NCBI GenBank assembly: GCA_934630855.1
Contig: CAKTWW010000056.1
Span: forward strand, 1-9,036
Length of the DNA stretch: 9,036 nt
DNA from: an uncultured Collinsella sp.
Lineage (GTDB): Bacteria; Actinomycetota; Coriobacteriia; Coriobacteriales; Coriobacteriaceae
Direction of reading: 5' to 3'
Shown here piece after piece: positions 1 through 6,140 of this stretch (within the stretch, counting starts at the first letter, position 1; each line of letters starts with the position of its first letter). The notes under the pieces were generated by a model. The model ran no database searches and was not told the DNA's origin. It saw nothing but the letters and a program-made list of their open reading frames with translations. Made by a program: the position numbers and the translations under genes.

Positions 1-233
1 GTGTATTCGGCTAGGTGCATGTTGTGCATCGGGGTAATGAAATGCTCCATGACGATGCAGGTGGGGGAGAGGGGCATAATCCATGCGCGTCCGTGCGCCC
101 GATCGTTTGCCACCTCACCGGTAAAGACGGCGCCCTTGCCGGAGAACTCCAAGCCAAACTGCTCAAACTGCGGTGCGTAGAGCTCGGTTATATCGGTTGC
201 CGCCCGCCGCATTTTCAAAAGCGTCCCCTTCAT
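1..233 (-). CDS. Partial divergent gene, probable AraC-type transcriptional regulator (N-terminal part)
   Basis: Reading the minus strand from ATG at 233 gives 77 uninterrupted codons that run off the left edge, so only the N-terminus is present. The product starts MKGTLLKMRRAATDITELYA and has a plausible soluble composition, with stretches such as GLEFSGKGAVFTGEV and WIMPLSPTCIVMEHFITP. This resembles the N-terminal sensing half of AraC-type regulators in Coriobacteriia; the helix-turn-helix part would lie outside the window, so the family call is inference. It is divergent from the ABC transporter genes, 99 bp away, a usual place for a regulator of them. The start is uncertain: the frame is open further upstream, with a TTG at 260 preceded by AAGG, and an in-frame ATG at codon 8 is preceded by AAGGGG. 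The opposite-strand reading of 15-332 is judged a shadow of this gene. Confidence 0.6.
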   Translation of the reverse strand, partial: MKGTLLKMRRAATDITELYAPQFEQFGLEFSGKGAVFTGEVANDRAHGRAWIMPLSPTCIVMEHFITPMHNMHLAEY

Positions 234-332
234 TTGCGAAAACGTCCACGCCTGGCCCAATTGTGTGCCTTGGCTAACACGCCCATGATAAGTTTCTTAC
301 GGTTAACTCTCAAGCCGTTAGAAAGGAATCTC
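234..332. promoter_or_regulatory. Divergent intergenic region between regulator and ABC operon
   Basis: These 99 bp separate the divergent gene from the ABC operon and should carry both promoters. No strong -35/-10 pair is visible; TGATAA at 286-291 is the best -10-like word for the + strand. The region contains the 6-bp palindrome GTTAAC (302-307) inside a short interrupted repeat, ACGG (299-302) with CCGT (315-318), a possible but unproven operator. A Shine-Dalgarno sequence AAAGGAA (322-328) sits 4 nt before the ATG at 333 and decides that start. Confidence 0.35.
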
Positions 333-2156
333 ATGGCAAAGGGATCAAAAAAGGAAGGTGGCGGCATCGGCGAGCTGCTTGCATATGCCGGTGAACGTAA
401 ATTCCTAACGTATTTGGGCATGGCCCTCTCGGCGCTCTCGCAGCTGCTGAGCTTTGGCCCGTACGTGTGCATCTGGCTTGTTGCGCGAGATCTTATCGCC
501 GTGGCGCCCAACTGGAGCGAGGCCGCCAATATCGCGATGTATGGTTGGTGGGCTGTGGGCTTTGCCCTGGCGAGCATTGTGGTCTATTTTGTGGGACTCA
601 TGTGCACGCACCTGTCCGCGTTTCGCTGCGCATCCAATATCCGCAAGACCACGAGTGAGCATCTGCTCAAGTTGCCGCTCGGCTACTTTGACACGCACGC
701 CACCGGTGAGCTGCGCCGTATCGTAGACGGATGCGCTGCCTCCACCGAGACGCTGCTCGCACACATGCTGCCCGATATCGCCGGCGCCACCGCCATGGTC
801 GTGGGCCTGCTCGTGCTGCTTTTCGCCCTCGATTGGCGTTTGGGTGCGGCATGCCTAATCTCGGTCGTCGTTTCGTTTTGCGCCATGGCCACCATGATGA
901 GCGGCAAGGGCGCCGAGTTTATGAAGGCTTACATGGGCGCGCTGGTCAAGATGAACAAGACCGGCACCGAATACGTACGCGGCATCCCCGTGGTCAAGGT
1001 CTTCCAGCAGACGGTCTACTCCTTTAAGGCGTTTCACGATGCGATCGCCGAATACGCCGACATGGCGCAAAGCTATGCGGGCACGTTCTGCCGAGGCCCG
1101 CAGGTGCTCAACCTTACCGCGCTCAATGGCCTCGTGGCATTTCTTTTGCCCGTGGCGTTGCTGTTGGCGCCGGGCGAGACGGACTTCGCGCACTTTATGG
1201 TCAACTTCACGTTTTACGCGATCTTTTCGGCCGTGGTGCCGACGGCCATGACCAAGCTCATGTTTGTGGGCGAGGCGTCTCAGATGAGTGCCGATTCGCT
1301 GGCGCGCATCCGAAGCGTTATGGATTCCAAGCAGCTCTCCGTGCCTGCCCAGCCCAAGCACCCTATCGGCAGCGATGTGCGCTTTGAGGATGTAAGCTTT
1401 ACCTACGAGGGTGCCGAAGCGCCTGCCGTCGATCATGTGAGCTTTAGCGTTCCCGCAGGTAGCACCCTTGCGTTGGTTGGTCTCTCGGGCGGCGGTAAGT
1501 CAACCTGCGCAAGCCTGGTCCCGCGTTTTTGGGATGTTTCCTCGGGTCGCGTGCTTGTGGGCGGCGTAGACGTTCGCGACATGGATCCGCACGAGCTCAT
1601 GGACCAGGTCGCCTTTGTGTTTCAGACCAACCAGCTGTTCCGGCAAACACTTGCCGATAACGTGCGCGCCTCCAAGCCTACGGCCACTGACGACGAAGTG
1701 CGTGCGGCCCTCTCCGCAGCTCAGTGCGACGACATTGTGGCCAAGCTCCCGCAGGGTATTAACACCATGCTCGGTGCTGGAGGGGCATATCTTTCGGGCG
1801 GCGAGGTACAGCGCGTGGCACTCGCCCGCGCGATCCTTAAAGACGCACCTATCGTGGTGCTCGATGAGGCCACAGCGTTTGCCGACCCCGAGAACGAGGC
1901 GCTCATCCAGCGTGCCTTTAGCAAACTGGCGGCGGGTCGCACAGTCATTATGATCGCGCACCGGCTTTCGACCGTGGTGGGGGCCGACAAGATCGTGGTG
2001 CTCAACCAAGGTAACGTGCAGGAGTCTGGCGCCCATGCCGAGCTGCTGTCCCAAAACGGTCTATACGCCAAGATGTGGGCCGAATACGAACAGGCCGCGA
2101 GCTGGAAGATCACTGCTGCCGCGGATGCCGCCGTCACGAAGGGAGGCGAGGCCTAA
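333..2156 (+). CDS. ABC transporter half-subunit (permease-ATPase fusion), IrtA/YbtP-like
   Basis: The 607-residue protein has the usual length of a half-size ABC transporter in the exporter fold: about six hydrophobic segments in residues 24-310, then a nucleotide-binding domain. ATPase motifs are complete: Walker A GLSGGGKST (383-391), Q-loop Q431, signature LSGGE (487-491), Walker B IVVLDE with catalytic E512, and H-loop H543. After Walker B the sequence reads ATAFADPENE instead of the common ASALD; this AFADPE D-loop is typical of IrtA/YbtP-type subunits that move siderophores across the inner membrane. I infer a role in uptake of iron or another metal-chelate, but the substrate cannot be read from sequence and multidrug or peptide export remains possible. 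The start at 333 is chosen for its AAAGGAA ribosome site; the frame is open back to 15 only because it overlaps the divergent gene. It pairs with the next gene. Confidence 0.9.
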   Translation: MAKGSKKEGGGIGELLAYAGERKFLTYLGMALSALSQLLSFGPYVCIWLVARDLIAVAPNWSEAANIAMYGWWAVGFALASIVVYFVGLMCTHLSAFRCASNIRKTTSEHLLKLPLGYFDTHATGELRRIVDGCAASTETLLAHMLPDIAGATAMVVGLLVLLFALDWRLGAACLISVVVSFCAMATMMSGKGAEFMKAYMGALVKMNKTGTEYVRGIPVVKVFQQTVYSFKAFHDAIAEYADMAQSYAGTFCRGPQVLNLTALNGLVAFLLPVALLLAPGETDFAHFMVNFTFYAIFSAVVPTAMTKLMFVGEASQMSADSLARIRSVMDSKQLSVPAQPKHPIGSDVRFEDVSFTYEGAEAPAVDHVSFSVPAGSTLALVGLSGGGKSTCASLVPRFWDVSSGRVLVGGVDVRDMDPHELMDQVAFVFQTNQLFRQTLADNVRASKPTATDDEVRAALSAAQCDDIVAKLPQGINTMLGAGGAYLSGGEVQRVALARAILKDAPIVVLDEATAFADPENEALIQRAFSKLAAGRTVIMIAHRLSTVVGADKIVVLNQGNVQESGAHAELLSQNGLYAKMWAEYEQAASWKITAAADAAVTKGGEA

Positions 2157-3914
2157 ATGTTCGCCTCATTCCAAAAGAAGTATTTCCTATCCGATAAAGG
2201 CGTCGCCGGCGTAAAACGCGGCGTTTTCTGGACCACGCTCACCAATCTTATTACCATGGCCGGCATGGGCTTTTTATTCCTGGTTATGGCCGGCTTTGTC
2301 GAGCATCTCGCCAGCGGGGCTGACCTACCGGATGCCCTGCCAATTGTGGTCGGTCTCCTGGTCTTTTTCGTGATGCTCTTTGCCTCTAACTGGCAGCAGT
2401 ATTACTACACCTACTGCATCTTTTACGAGGAGTGCGGCAAGCAGCGCATGGGGATTGCCGAGCGCTTGCGCAAACTGCCGTTGTCGTTTTTCGGCCGTCG
2501 TGATCTGGCCGATCTAACCGAAACCATCATGGGCGACGTTCAGACTATGGAGCATGCCTACAGTCATGTGCTGGGAGAACTCTGGGGCGCCATCATCGCA
2601 AGCGCCATCGTGTTCGTGGCGTCGCTGTTCTTTTGCTGGCAGCTGGCGATTGCGGCGTTTTGGAGCGTGCCCGTGGCCTTTGCCGTGCTGTATCTGACAC
2701 GTGGGCCCATGACCCCGGTGTTCGACCGCGTGCGCGCCGAGAAGGTCAAGGTCACCGAGGCGATCCAGGAGACGCTCGACTGCGTGCGCGAAATCCGCGC
2801 CACCAACCAGGAGGCCCATTATCTTGAGGGGCTCAACGCCGTGATTGATGCCGAAGAGCGCGAGACCACTAAGGGAGAACTCGTTAACGGGCTTTTGGTC
2901 AACTCCGCCTTTGTCATTTTGCGTCTGGGGATCGCTTCCACGTTGGTAACAGGCGCCGCGATGGTCACCTCCGGCCAAGTCGACTTTTTGGTGATGTTTG
3001 CCTTCCTGCTTATGGTGAGCCGCATCTATGCGCCTTTTGACCAGGCGTTGATGCTGGTGTCCGAGCTGTTTGCCGCCGAGTCTTCGGCCAAGCGCATGCG
3101 TTCCATCATGGAGGAGTCCGTGGCGCAGGGTGACGAGAAGTTTGAGCCTGCGGGCCACGACGTGGTGTTCGATCACGTGGCATTTGGTTATGGTGCGGGC
3201 GAGGACGGCCGCGCCGGCGAGAAAGTTCTTACCGATGTGAGCTTTACCGCTAAGGAAGGCGAGGTCACGGCACTGGTCGGTCCTTCGGGCTCTGGCAAGT
3301 CTACGGTGAGCCGCCTGGCCGCGCGCTTTTGGGATGCCACCGCGGGCAAGGTTACCGTGGGTGGCGTGGATGTTGCGGGCGTGGACCCCGAGGTACTGCT
3401 GCGCGACTACGCCATTGTGTTCCAGGACGTGCTGCTCTTTGACGACACGGTGATGGGCAACATCCGCCTGGGCCGTCGCGAGGCCACCGACGAGGAAGTC
3501 CTCGCGGCCGCGCGTGCCGCCAACTGCGACGAGTTCGTAAGCCGCATGCCGCAGGGCTATGACACCATGATTGGCGAGAACGGCTCCAAGCTTTCCGGCG
3601 GTGAGCGCCAGCGCATCTCCATCGCCCGTGCGCTGCTTAAGGATGCGCCTATCGTGCTGCTGGACGAGGCGACGGCGAGCTTGGACGTGGAGAACGAAAC
3701 CGTGGTGCAGCAAGCGCTTTCTCGCCTGCTCGCCGGCAAAACGGTCATCGTAATCGCCCACCGCATGCGTACGGTAGAAAATGCCGACAAGATCGTCGTG
3801 CTCAAAGATGGCGTGGTCGCCGAGCAGGGCGCCCCGGCGCAACTCAAGGCGGCAGGCGGAGAATTCGCTCGCATGGTCGCCCTGCAAAAGGAGGCGGCAA
3901 CCTGGCAGCTGTAA
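2157..3914 (+). CDS. ABC transporter half-subunit (permease-ATPase fusion), IrtB/YbtQ-like
   Basis: The 585-residue protein is the second half-transporter of the operon. Its ATG follows the preceding TAA with no gap, and its ribosome site GGAGG (2142-2146) lies inside the upstream gene, so translation is probably coupled. Hydrophobic segments lie at about 24-48, 61-78, 140-180 and 250-290. The ATPase domain has Walker A GPSGSGKST (375-383), Q-loop Q423, signature LSGGE (479-483), Walker B IVLLDE with catalytic E504, the ordinary D-loop ASLD, and H535. Both subunits keep catalytic residues, so both sites of the expected heterodimer may hydrolyse ATP, although their D-loops differ. The pair is organised like IrtA/IrtB and YbtP/YbtQ; no siderophore-reductase domain is fused here. 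Substrate is inferred only from this likeness and from the probable AraC-type neighbour. Confidence 0.9.
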   Translation: MFASFQKKYFLSDKGVAGVKRGVFWTTLTNLITMAGMGFLFLVMAGFVEHLASGADLPDALPIVVGLLVFFVMLFASNWQQYYYTYCIFYEECGKQRMGIAERLRKLPLSFFGRRDLADLTETIMGDVQTMEHAYSHVLGELWGAIIASAIVFVASLFFCWQLAIAAFWSVPVAFAVLYLTRGPMTPVFDRVRAEKVKVTEAIQETLDCVREIRATNQEAHYLEGLNAVIDAEERETTKGELVNGLLVNSAFVILRLGIASTLVTGAAMVTSGQVDFLVMFAFLLMVSRIYAPFDQALMLVSELFAAESSAKRMRSIMEESVAQGDEKFEPAGHDVVFDHVAFGYGAGEDGRAGEKVLTDVSFTAKEGEVTALVGPSGSGKSTVSRLAARFWDATAGKVTVGGVDVAGVDPEVLLRDYAIVFQDVLLFDDTVMGNIRLGRREATDEEVLAAARAANCDEFVSRMPQGYDTMIGENGSKLSGGERQRISIARALLKDAPIVLLDEATASLDVENETVVQQALSRLLAGKTVIVIAHRMRTVENADKIVVLKDGVVAEQGAPAQLKAAGGEFARMVALQKEAATWQL

Positions 3915-3915
3915 G

Positions 3916-3948
3916 AGTGTGACAAAGGGATAGTCCCTTTGTCACACT
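3916..3948. repeat. REP-like perfect hairpin, copy 1
   Basis: A perfect 15-bp stem (AGTGTGACAAAGGGA, loop TAG, complementary arm) starts 2 nt after the ABC operon stop codon. The inner 25 nt (3920-3944: TGACAAAGGGA, TAG, and complement) are identical to the core of a second hairpin at 5426-5450. No run of T follows, so it is not a textbook intrinsic terminator, though it could still stabilise or help end the operon transcript. I class it as a repetitive extragenic palindrome. Confidence 0.85.
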
Positions 3949-3985
3949 TCATTGAATATGGTGAAAGTGTGGCGAAACTGCCATA

Positions 3986-4060
3986 AAACTTCCGTAAATG
4001 TGATAAATATCACGTTTTACACGGGGTAAAATGTGATAAATCTCACATTTACGGAAGTTT
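3986..4060. repeat. Long inverted repeat upstream of the ATPase gene (35-nt arms, 5-nt loop)
   Basis: Arms 3986-4020 and 4026-4060 are complementary at 31 of 35 positions, with a fourth-mismatch G-T that could wobble in RNA. The outer 18 nt, AAACTTCCGTAAATGTGA, match perfectly. The loop is ACGGG. The structure ends 18 bp before the ATG at 4079, just upstream of the GGGAGG ribosome site (4067-4072). It is much more A/T-rich than the surrounding genes. It contains two palindromic operator-like sites, described separately. Confidence 0.85.
3999..4047 (+). promoter_or_regulatory. Two CRP/FNR-like operator sites around a possible -10 box
   Basis: Two 16-bp palindromes fit the classic TGTGA-N6-TCACA pattern: TGTGATAAATATCACG (3999-4014, one mismatch) and TGTGATAAATCTCACA (4032-4047, exact), the second also flanked by AAA and TTT. 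Their centres are 33 bp apart, near three helical turns. Between them TAAAAT (4027-4032) matches a -10 box at 5 of 6 positions; a convincing -35 is missing. If that box is used, site 2 covers the transcription start, which would suit repression of the ATPase gene. The regulator is not in the window; a CRP/FNR-family protein is inferred from pattern alone. Confidence 0.55.
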
Positions 4061-4078
4061 CTTTGCGGGAGGTCGGTC

Positions 4079-5428
4079 ATGCAGCGTGATATCATCGTCA
4101 AGCTTAATACCTGGAAGGCGTCGGAGTATCGTAAGCCGCTCATCCTTAAAGGAGCGCGTCAGGTTGGAAAGACGTGGGCGCTCAAGGAGTTCGGCCGCGC
4201 CTCGTATCGCAACTGCGTATACCTGACGCTGGAGGAGCCGTCTCCCGGGGTTCAAAGCGAATACGCACAGTTTTTCGAGGGCACGCGTGATCCGCGGCGC
4301 ATTATTTCAAATCTATCCTTGGCGTTTGGCCAGCCCATCGATCCCGGCGAGACGCTGCTTATTATTGACGAGATCCAGGACTGCCCCTCCGCAGTCGGTG
4401 TTCTCAAGTATTTTTGCGATGAGGCCCCCGAATATCACGTTGCGTGCGCAGGGTCTTTGCTGGGTGTTCGTCTGTCCCGCGAGACGAGTGCCTTTCCGGT
4501 GGGAAAGGTCGAGTTCATGGAGATGCACCCCATGAGCTTTTCTGAGTTTTTAAAGGCCGAAGGCGCGTCAAACTATGATGCGTATCTTGGCGGTCTGGAT
4601 CAGATCGAGGCGGTACCGGATTTCTTTCATGTCCGACTCGTCGAGCACCTTCGCCGCTATTTTGCATGTGGTGGCATGCCGGAGGCTCTTGGCCGTTGGA
4701 TCGAGACGGGCGACATTGCTCAGGTTGATAAAGTGTTGTCCGACCTCCTGGATTCCTATGAGCGTGATTTTGCTAAGCACGGTGGCCGTGCGCAGTTCGC
4801 CAAGCTTTCGCAAATTTGGAACTCAATTTCAACGCAGCTGGCGCGTGAGAATAAAAAGTTTGTTTGGGGTGCGGTTCGCGAGGGGGCCCGTGCCCGCGAA
4901 TATGAGGATGCCCTGGAATGGCTCGCCGATGCCGGGCTGATTACATCGGTGCGGCTTAATACCGGCGGCGGGATACCGCTCTCGGCCTACGATGATCTCA
5001 AGGCCTTTAAGGTCTACTGCCTTGATGTTGGCTTGTTGCGCCGTATGGCAAGGCTCGATGCATCGGCATTCGCCATCTCGGACGCGATTTTTTCTGAGTT
5101 CAAAGGATCGTTTGCCGAGAACTACGTGCTTCAGGCGTTGCTTCCGCAGCTGGATGCCGCTCCGCGCTATTGGACTAACGAGAAACCAAAGCATGAGGTC
5201 GATTTTTTGATTCAAGTCGGAAACAATATTGTTCCCGTTGAGGTCAAATCGGGGGAGGTCATTCATTCCAAGAGTCTGAAATACTATGCCGACAAACATG
5301 CGGAGACGACCCCGTTGAGAGTCCGTTACTCCCTTAAGAACCTGAGGCTTGACGATGGGGTGCTCAATATTCCGCTGTATTTGGCCGACCGATCCGTCCC
5401 TCTTATCAAGAAAGCGCTCGCAGCATGA
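4079..5428 (+). CDS. AAA ATPase with C-terminal DUF4143 domain
   Basis: The 449-residue protein is a full-length member of the AAA_14 plus DUF4143 family. The N-terminal ATPase carries Walker A GARQVGKT (25-32), Walker B LLIIDEIQ (93-100, D97 and E98) and a sensor-like CAGS (123-126). The C-terminal part has E347 in FAENYV, D375 in HEVDFLI and E388-V-K390 in VEVKSG, the spacing of a PD-(D/E)XK nuclease-like core, to which DUF4143 is thought to be related. No signal peptide or membrane segment is seen. The biological role of this widespread family is unknown; nuclease activity is inference. ATG 4079 is preceded by GGGAGG at 6-nt spacing. It appears to be transcribed alone, with inverted repeats on both sides, and is visibly richer in A/T than the ABC and P-type ATPase genes, which suggests separate ancestry. 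Its stop codon lies inside a hairpin repeat. Confidence 0.9.
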   Translation: MQRDIIVKLNTWKASEYRKPLILKGARQVGKTWALKEFGRASYRNCVYLTLEEPSPGVQSEYAQFFEGTRDPRRIISNLSLAFGQPIDPGETLLIIDEIQDCPSAVGVLKYFCDEAPEYHVACAGSLLGVRLSRETSAFPVGKVEFMEMHPMSFSEFLKAEGASNYDAYLGGLDQIEAVPDFFHVRLVEHLRRYFACGGMPEALGRWIETGDIAQVDKVLSDLLDSYERDFAKHGGRAQFAKLSQIWNSISTQLARENKKFVWGAVREGARAREYEDALEWLADAGLITSVRLNTGGGIPLSAYDDLKAFKVYCLDVGLLRRMARLDASAFAISDAIFSEFKGSFAENYVLQALLPQLDAAPRYWTNEKPKHEVDFLIQVGNNIVPVEVKSGEVIHSKSLKYYADKHAETTPLRVRYSLKNLRLDDGVLNIPLYLADRSVPLIKKALAA

Positions 5429-5456
5429 CAAAGGGATAGTCCCTTTGTCATGCTGC
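5420..5456. repeat. REP-like perfect hairpin, copy 2, overlapping the ATPase stop codon
   Basis: A perfect 17-bp stem with TAG loop: GCAGCATGACAAAGGGA (5420-5436), TAG, complement (5440-5456). The 25-nt core at 5426-5450 equals that of copy 1, and its first three bases are the TGA stop of the ATPase gene. The outer arms differ from copy 1 (GCAGCA here, AGTG there) yet pair fully in each copy. It is followed by GGGG rather than T, so it lacks the tail of an intrinsic terminator. Confidence 0.85.
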
Positions 5457-5467
5457 GGGGCAGTGCG

Positions 5468-5655
5468 GATCGTTGTCTAATACTTTTCCTAGAAGTGAAC
5501 GACCTTATTTGGACCCCCGAAGCATCGACACTTTTTGGTCTCGCTTTCCTGCGGTTTTGTCGAGTTTTTCCTGCGGTTTTGCTGCCGAAAAATGCGGATG
5601 CTTCGGGGGCCTGATTTTACTCGTTCACTTCTCAGGAAAGTATTAGACCTCGATC
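5468..5655. repeat. 188-bp palindromic intergenic element, MITE-like or structured RNA
   Basis: Arms 5468-5526 and 5597-5655 are complementary without gaps at 46 of 59 positions. Well-matched blocks are GATCG, GTCTAATACTT, AGAAGTGAACGA and the inner CCCCCGAAGCATC; mismatches cluster around arm positions 19-23 and 35-46. With one gap, partial pairing continues inward (CATC..CA-TTTTT..GG), so nearly the whole element could fold into one hairpin. The 70-nt centre carries two 15-nt direct repeats. No open reading frame in it looks like a protein. Miniature inverted-repeat element, large REP-type repeat or non-coding RNA are all possible; no target-site duplication could be recognised. Confidence 0.75.
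5545..5581 (+). repeat. Two 15-nt direct repeats in the loop of the palindromic element
   Basis: TTTCCTGCGGTTTTG occurs at 5545-5559 and again at 5567-5581, a 22-nt period, close to two helical turns. Both lie in the unpaired centre of the palindrome, symmetrically enough to suggest they belong to the element. Function is unknown. Confidence 0.8.
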
Positions 5656-5765
5656 AGTGGGGCGGAGGAGGGGAATTCTCTGATGCCACGGATGTGTGTC
5701 GCGACGAGTGGTTTGTCGTAAGCCGGAGATTTCCCGACTATAAATTTCCAAAAAGTTAGTTATGG
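5656..5765. other. Non-coding stretch without a clear gene
   Basis: No credible coding region is seen on either strand. Visible small structures are the palindrome GTCGCGAC (5698-5705) and a weak hairpin GGAGATTT (5725-5732) with AAATTTCC (5742-5749), one mismatch. The stretch becomes A/T-rich from about 5736, as expected upstream of a promoter. Confidence 0.5.
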
Positions 5766-5794
5766 CTGACCATAATTGTTGGATAAACTATTTT
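5766..5794 (+). promoter_or_regulatory. Possible promoter of the DUF6110/P-type ATPase operon
   Basis: CTGACC (5766-5771) and TATTTT (5789-5794) match the -35 and -10 consensus at 4 of 6 positions each with the ideal 17-bp spacer, in an A/T-rich patch. Transcription would start near 5801 and give a leader of about 76 nt. The match is modest. Confidence 0.3.
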
Positions 5795-5827
5795 TCGATA
5801 GTGTGCTCGAGCAAGTTTGGTAACTCG

Positions 5828-5860
5828 GGTGCGGAGGCACCACGCCGCAATTCGTGCGGC
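5828..5860 (+). promoter_or_regulatory. Two tandem leader hairpins before the DUF6110 ribosome site
   Basis: GGTGC-GGAG-GCACC (5828-5841) and GCCGCA-ATTCG-TGCGGC (5844-5860) are perfect stems separated by 2 nt; the second abuts the ribosome site AAAAGGGAGA (5861-5870). A further short pairing CGAG (5808-5811) with CTCG (5824-5827) lies upstream. Their place at the head of a metal-transport operon suggests a regulatory leader, but I do not recognise any known riboswitch class. Confidence 0.4.
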
Positions 5861-5876
5861 AAAAGGGAGACGCAAC

Positions 5877-6122
5877 ATGAAGAAGTCCACGTTCAATACC
5901 CTGCTTGTCGGTGGCGGTTTTCTGCTCGGCACGGCCGGCATCAAGCTGCTCACCAGCGCTCCGGTTAAAAACGCCTGCGTGCAGGGCATCGCGTGCGGCA
6001 TGCGCATCAAGAATGGCTACCAGGACATGGTCGAGCAGGCCAAGGCCAATGTCGACGACATGGTTGCCGAGGCTGCCTACATCACCCAGAGCGAGGCTGA
6101 CGCCGACAACGCGGCCGAGTAG
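5877..6122 (+). CDS. DUF6110 family small membrane protein
   Basis: This 81-residue protein begins MKKSTFNTLLVGGGFLLGTA and has a single glycine-rich hydrophobic segment (about residues 7-25) followed by GIKLLTSAPVK, then an amphipathic stretch and an acidic tail. The pattern FGTAGxKxLTS followed by a helix ending in A(E/D)A.. is how I recognise DUF6110 proteins, which are commonly found beside metal P-type ATPases in Clostridia and Coriobacteriia. Two cysteines (C34, C40) follow the membrane segment and could be near a metal path, but this is speculation. ATG 5877 is chosen for the AAAAGGGAGA ribosome site; the open frame back to 5817 has no such site. It is the first gene of an operon with the ATPase, 18 nt upstream. 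Molecular function is unknown; an accessory or regulator of the ATPase is inferred. Confidence 0.8.
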   Translation: MKKSTFNTLLVGGGFLLGTAGIKLLTSAPVKNACVQGIACGMRIKNGYQDMVEQAKANVDDMVAEAAYITQSEADADNAAE

Positions 6123-6140
6123 CGCTCCCAGGCACAAACT

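Noticed and set aside
15..332. N-terminal extension of the first ABC transporter by 106 residues
   Set aside because: It has no ribosome site, its translation does not look like an ABC transporter N-terminus, and it overlaps the better divergent frame; the AAAGGAA site supports the start at 333.
855..1436. Antisense open frame of 193 codons in the first ABC gene
   Set aside because: Same shadow composition with no recognisable domain and no ribosome site.
2514..3887. Long antisense open frame of 457 codons opposite the second ABC gene
   Set aside because: Its histidine-, arginine- and glycine-rich translation is typical of the shadow of a high-GC gene; the + strand protein has all ABC motifs.
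3916..3948. Intrinsic terminator for the ABC operon
   Set aside because: The stem is perfect but no T tract follows, and the core is repeated at 5426-5450; called a REP-like repeat instead, with a stabilising role still possible.
5545..5581. Start of a CRISPR array
   Set aside because: Only two 15-nt repeats with a 7-nt gap are present; repeat and spacer lengths are far too short and no cas gene is nearby.
5535..5759. 74-codon open frame through the palindromic element
   Set aside because: It crosses the inverted repeat, has no ribosome site and no protein-like pattern, and is better explained by the repeat.
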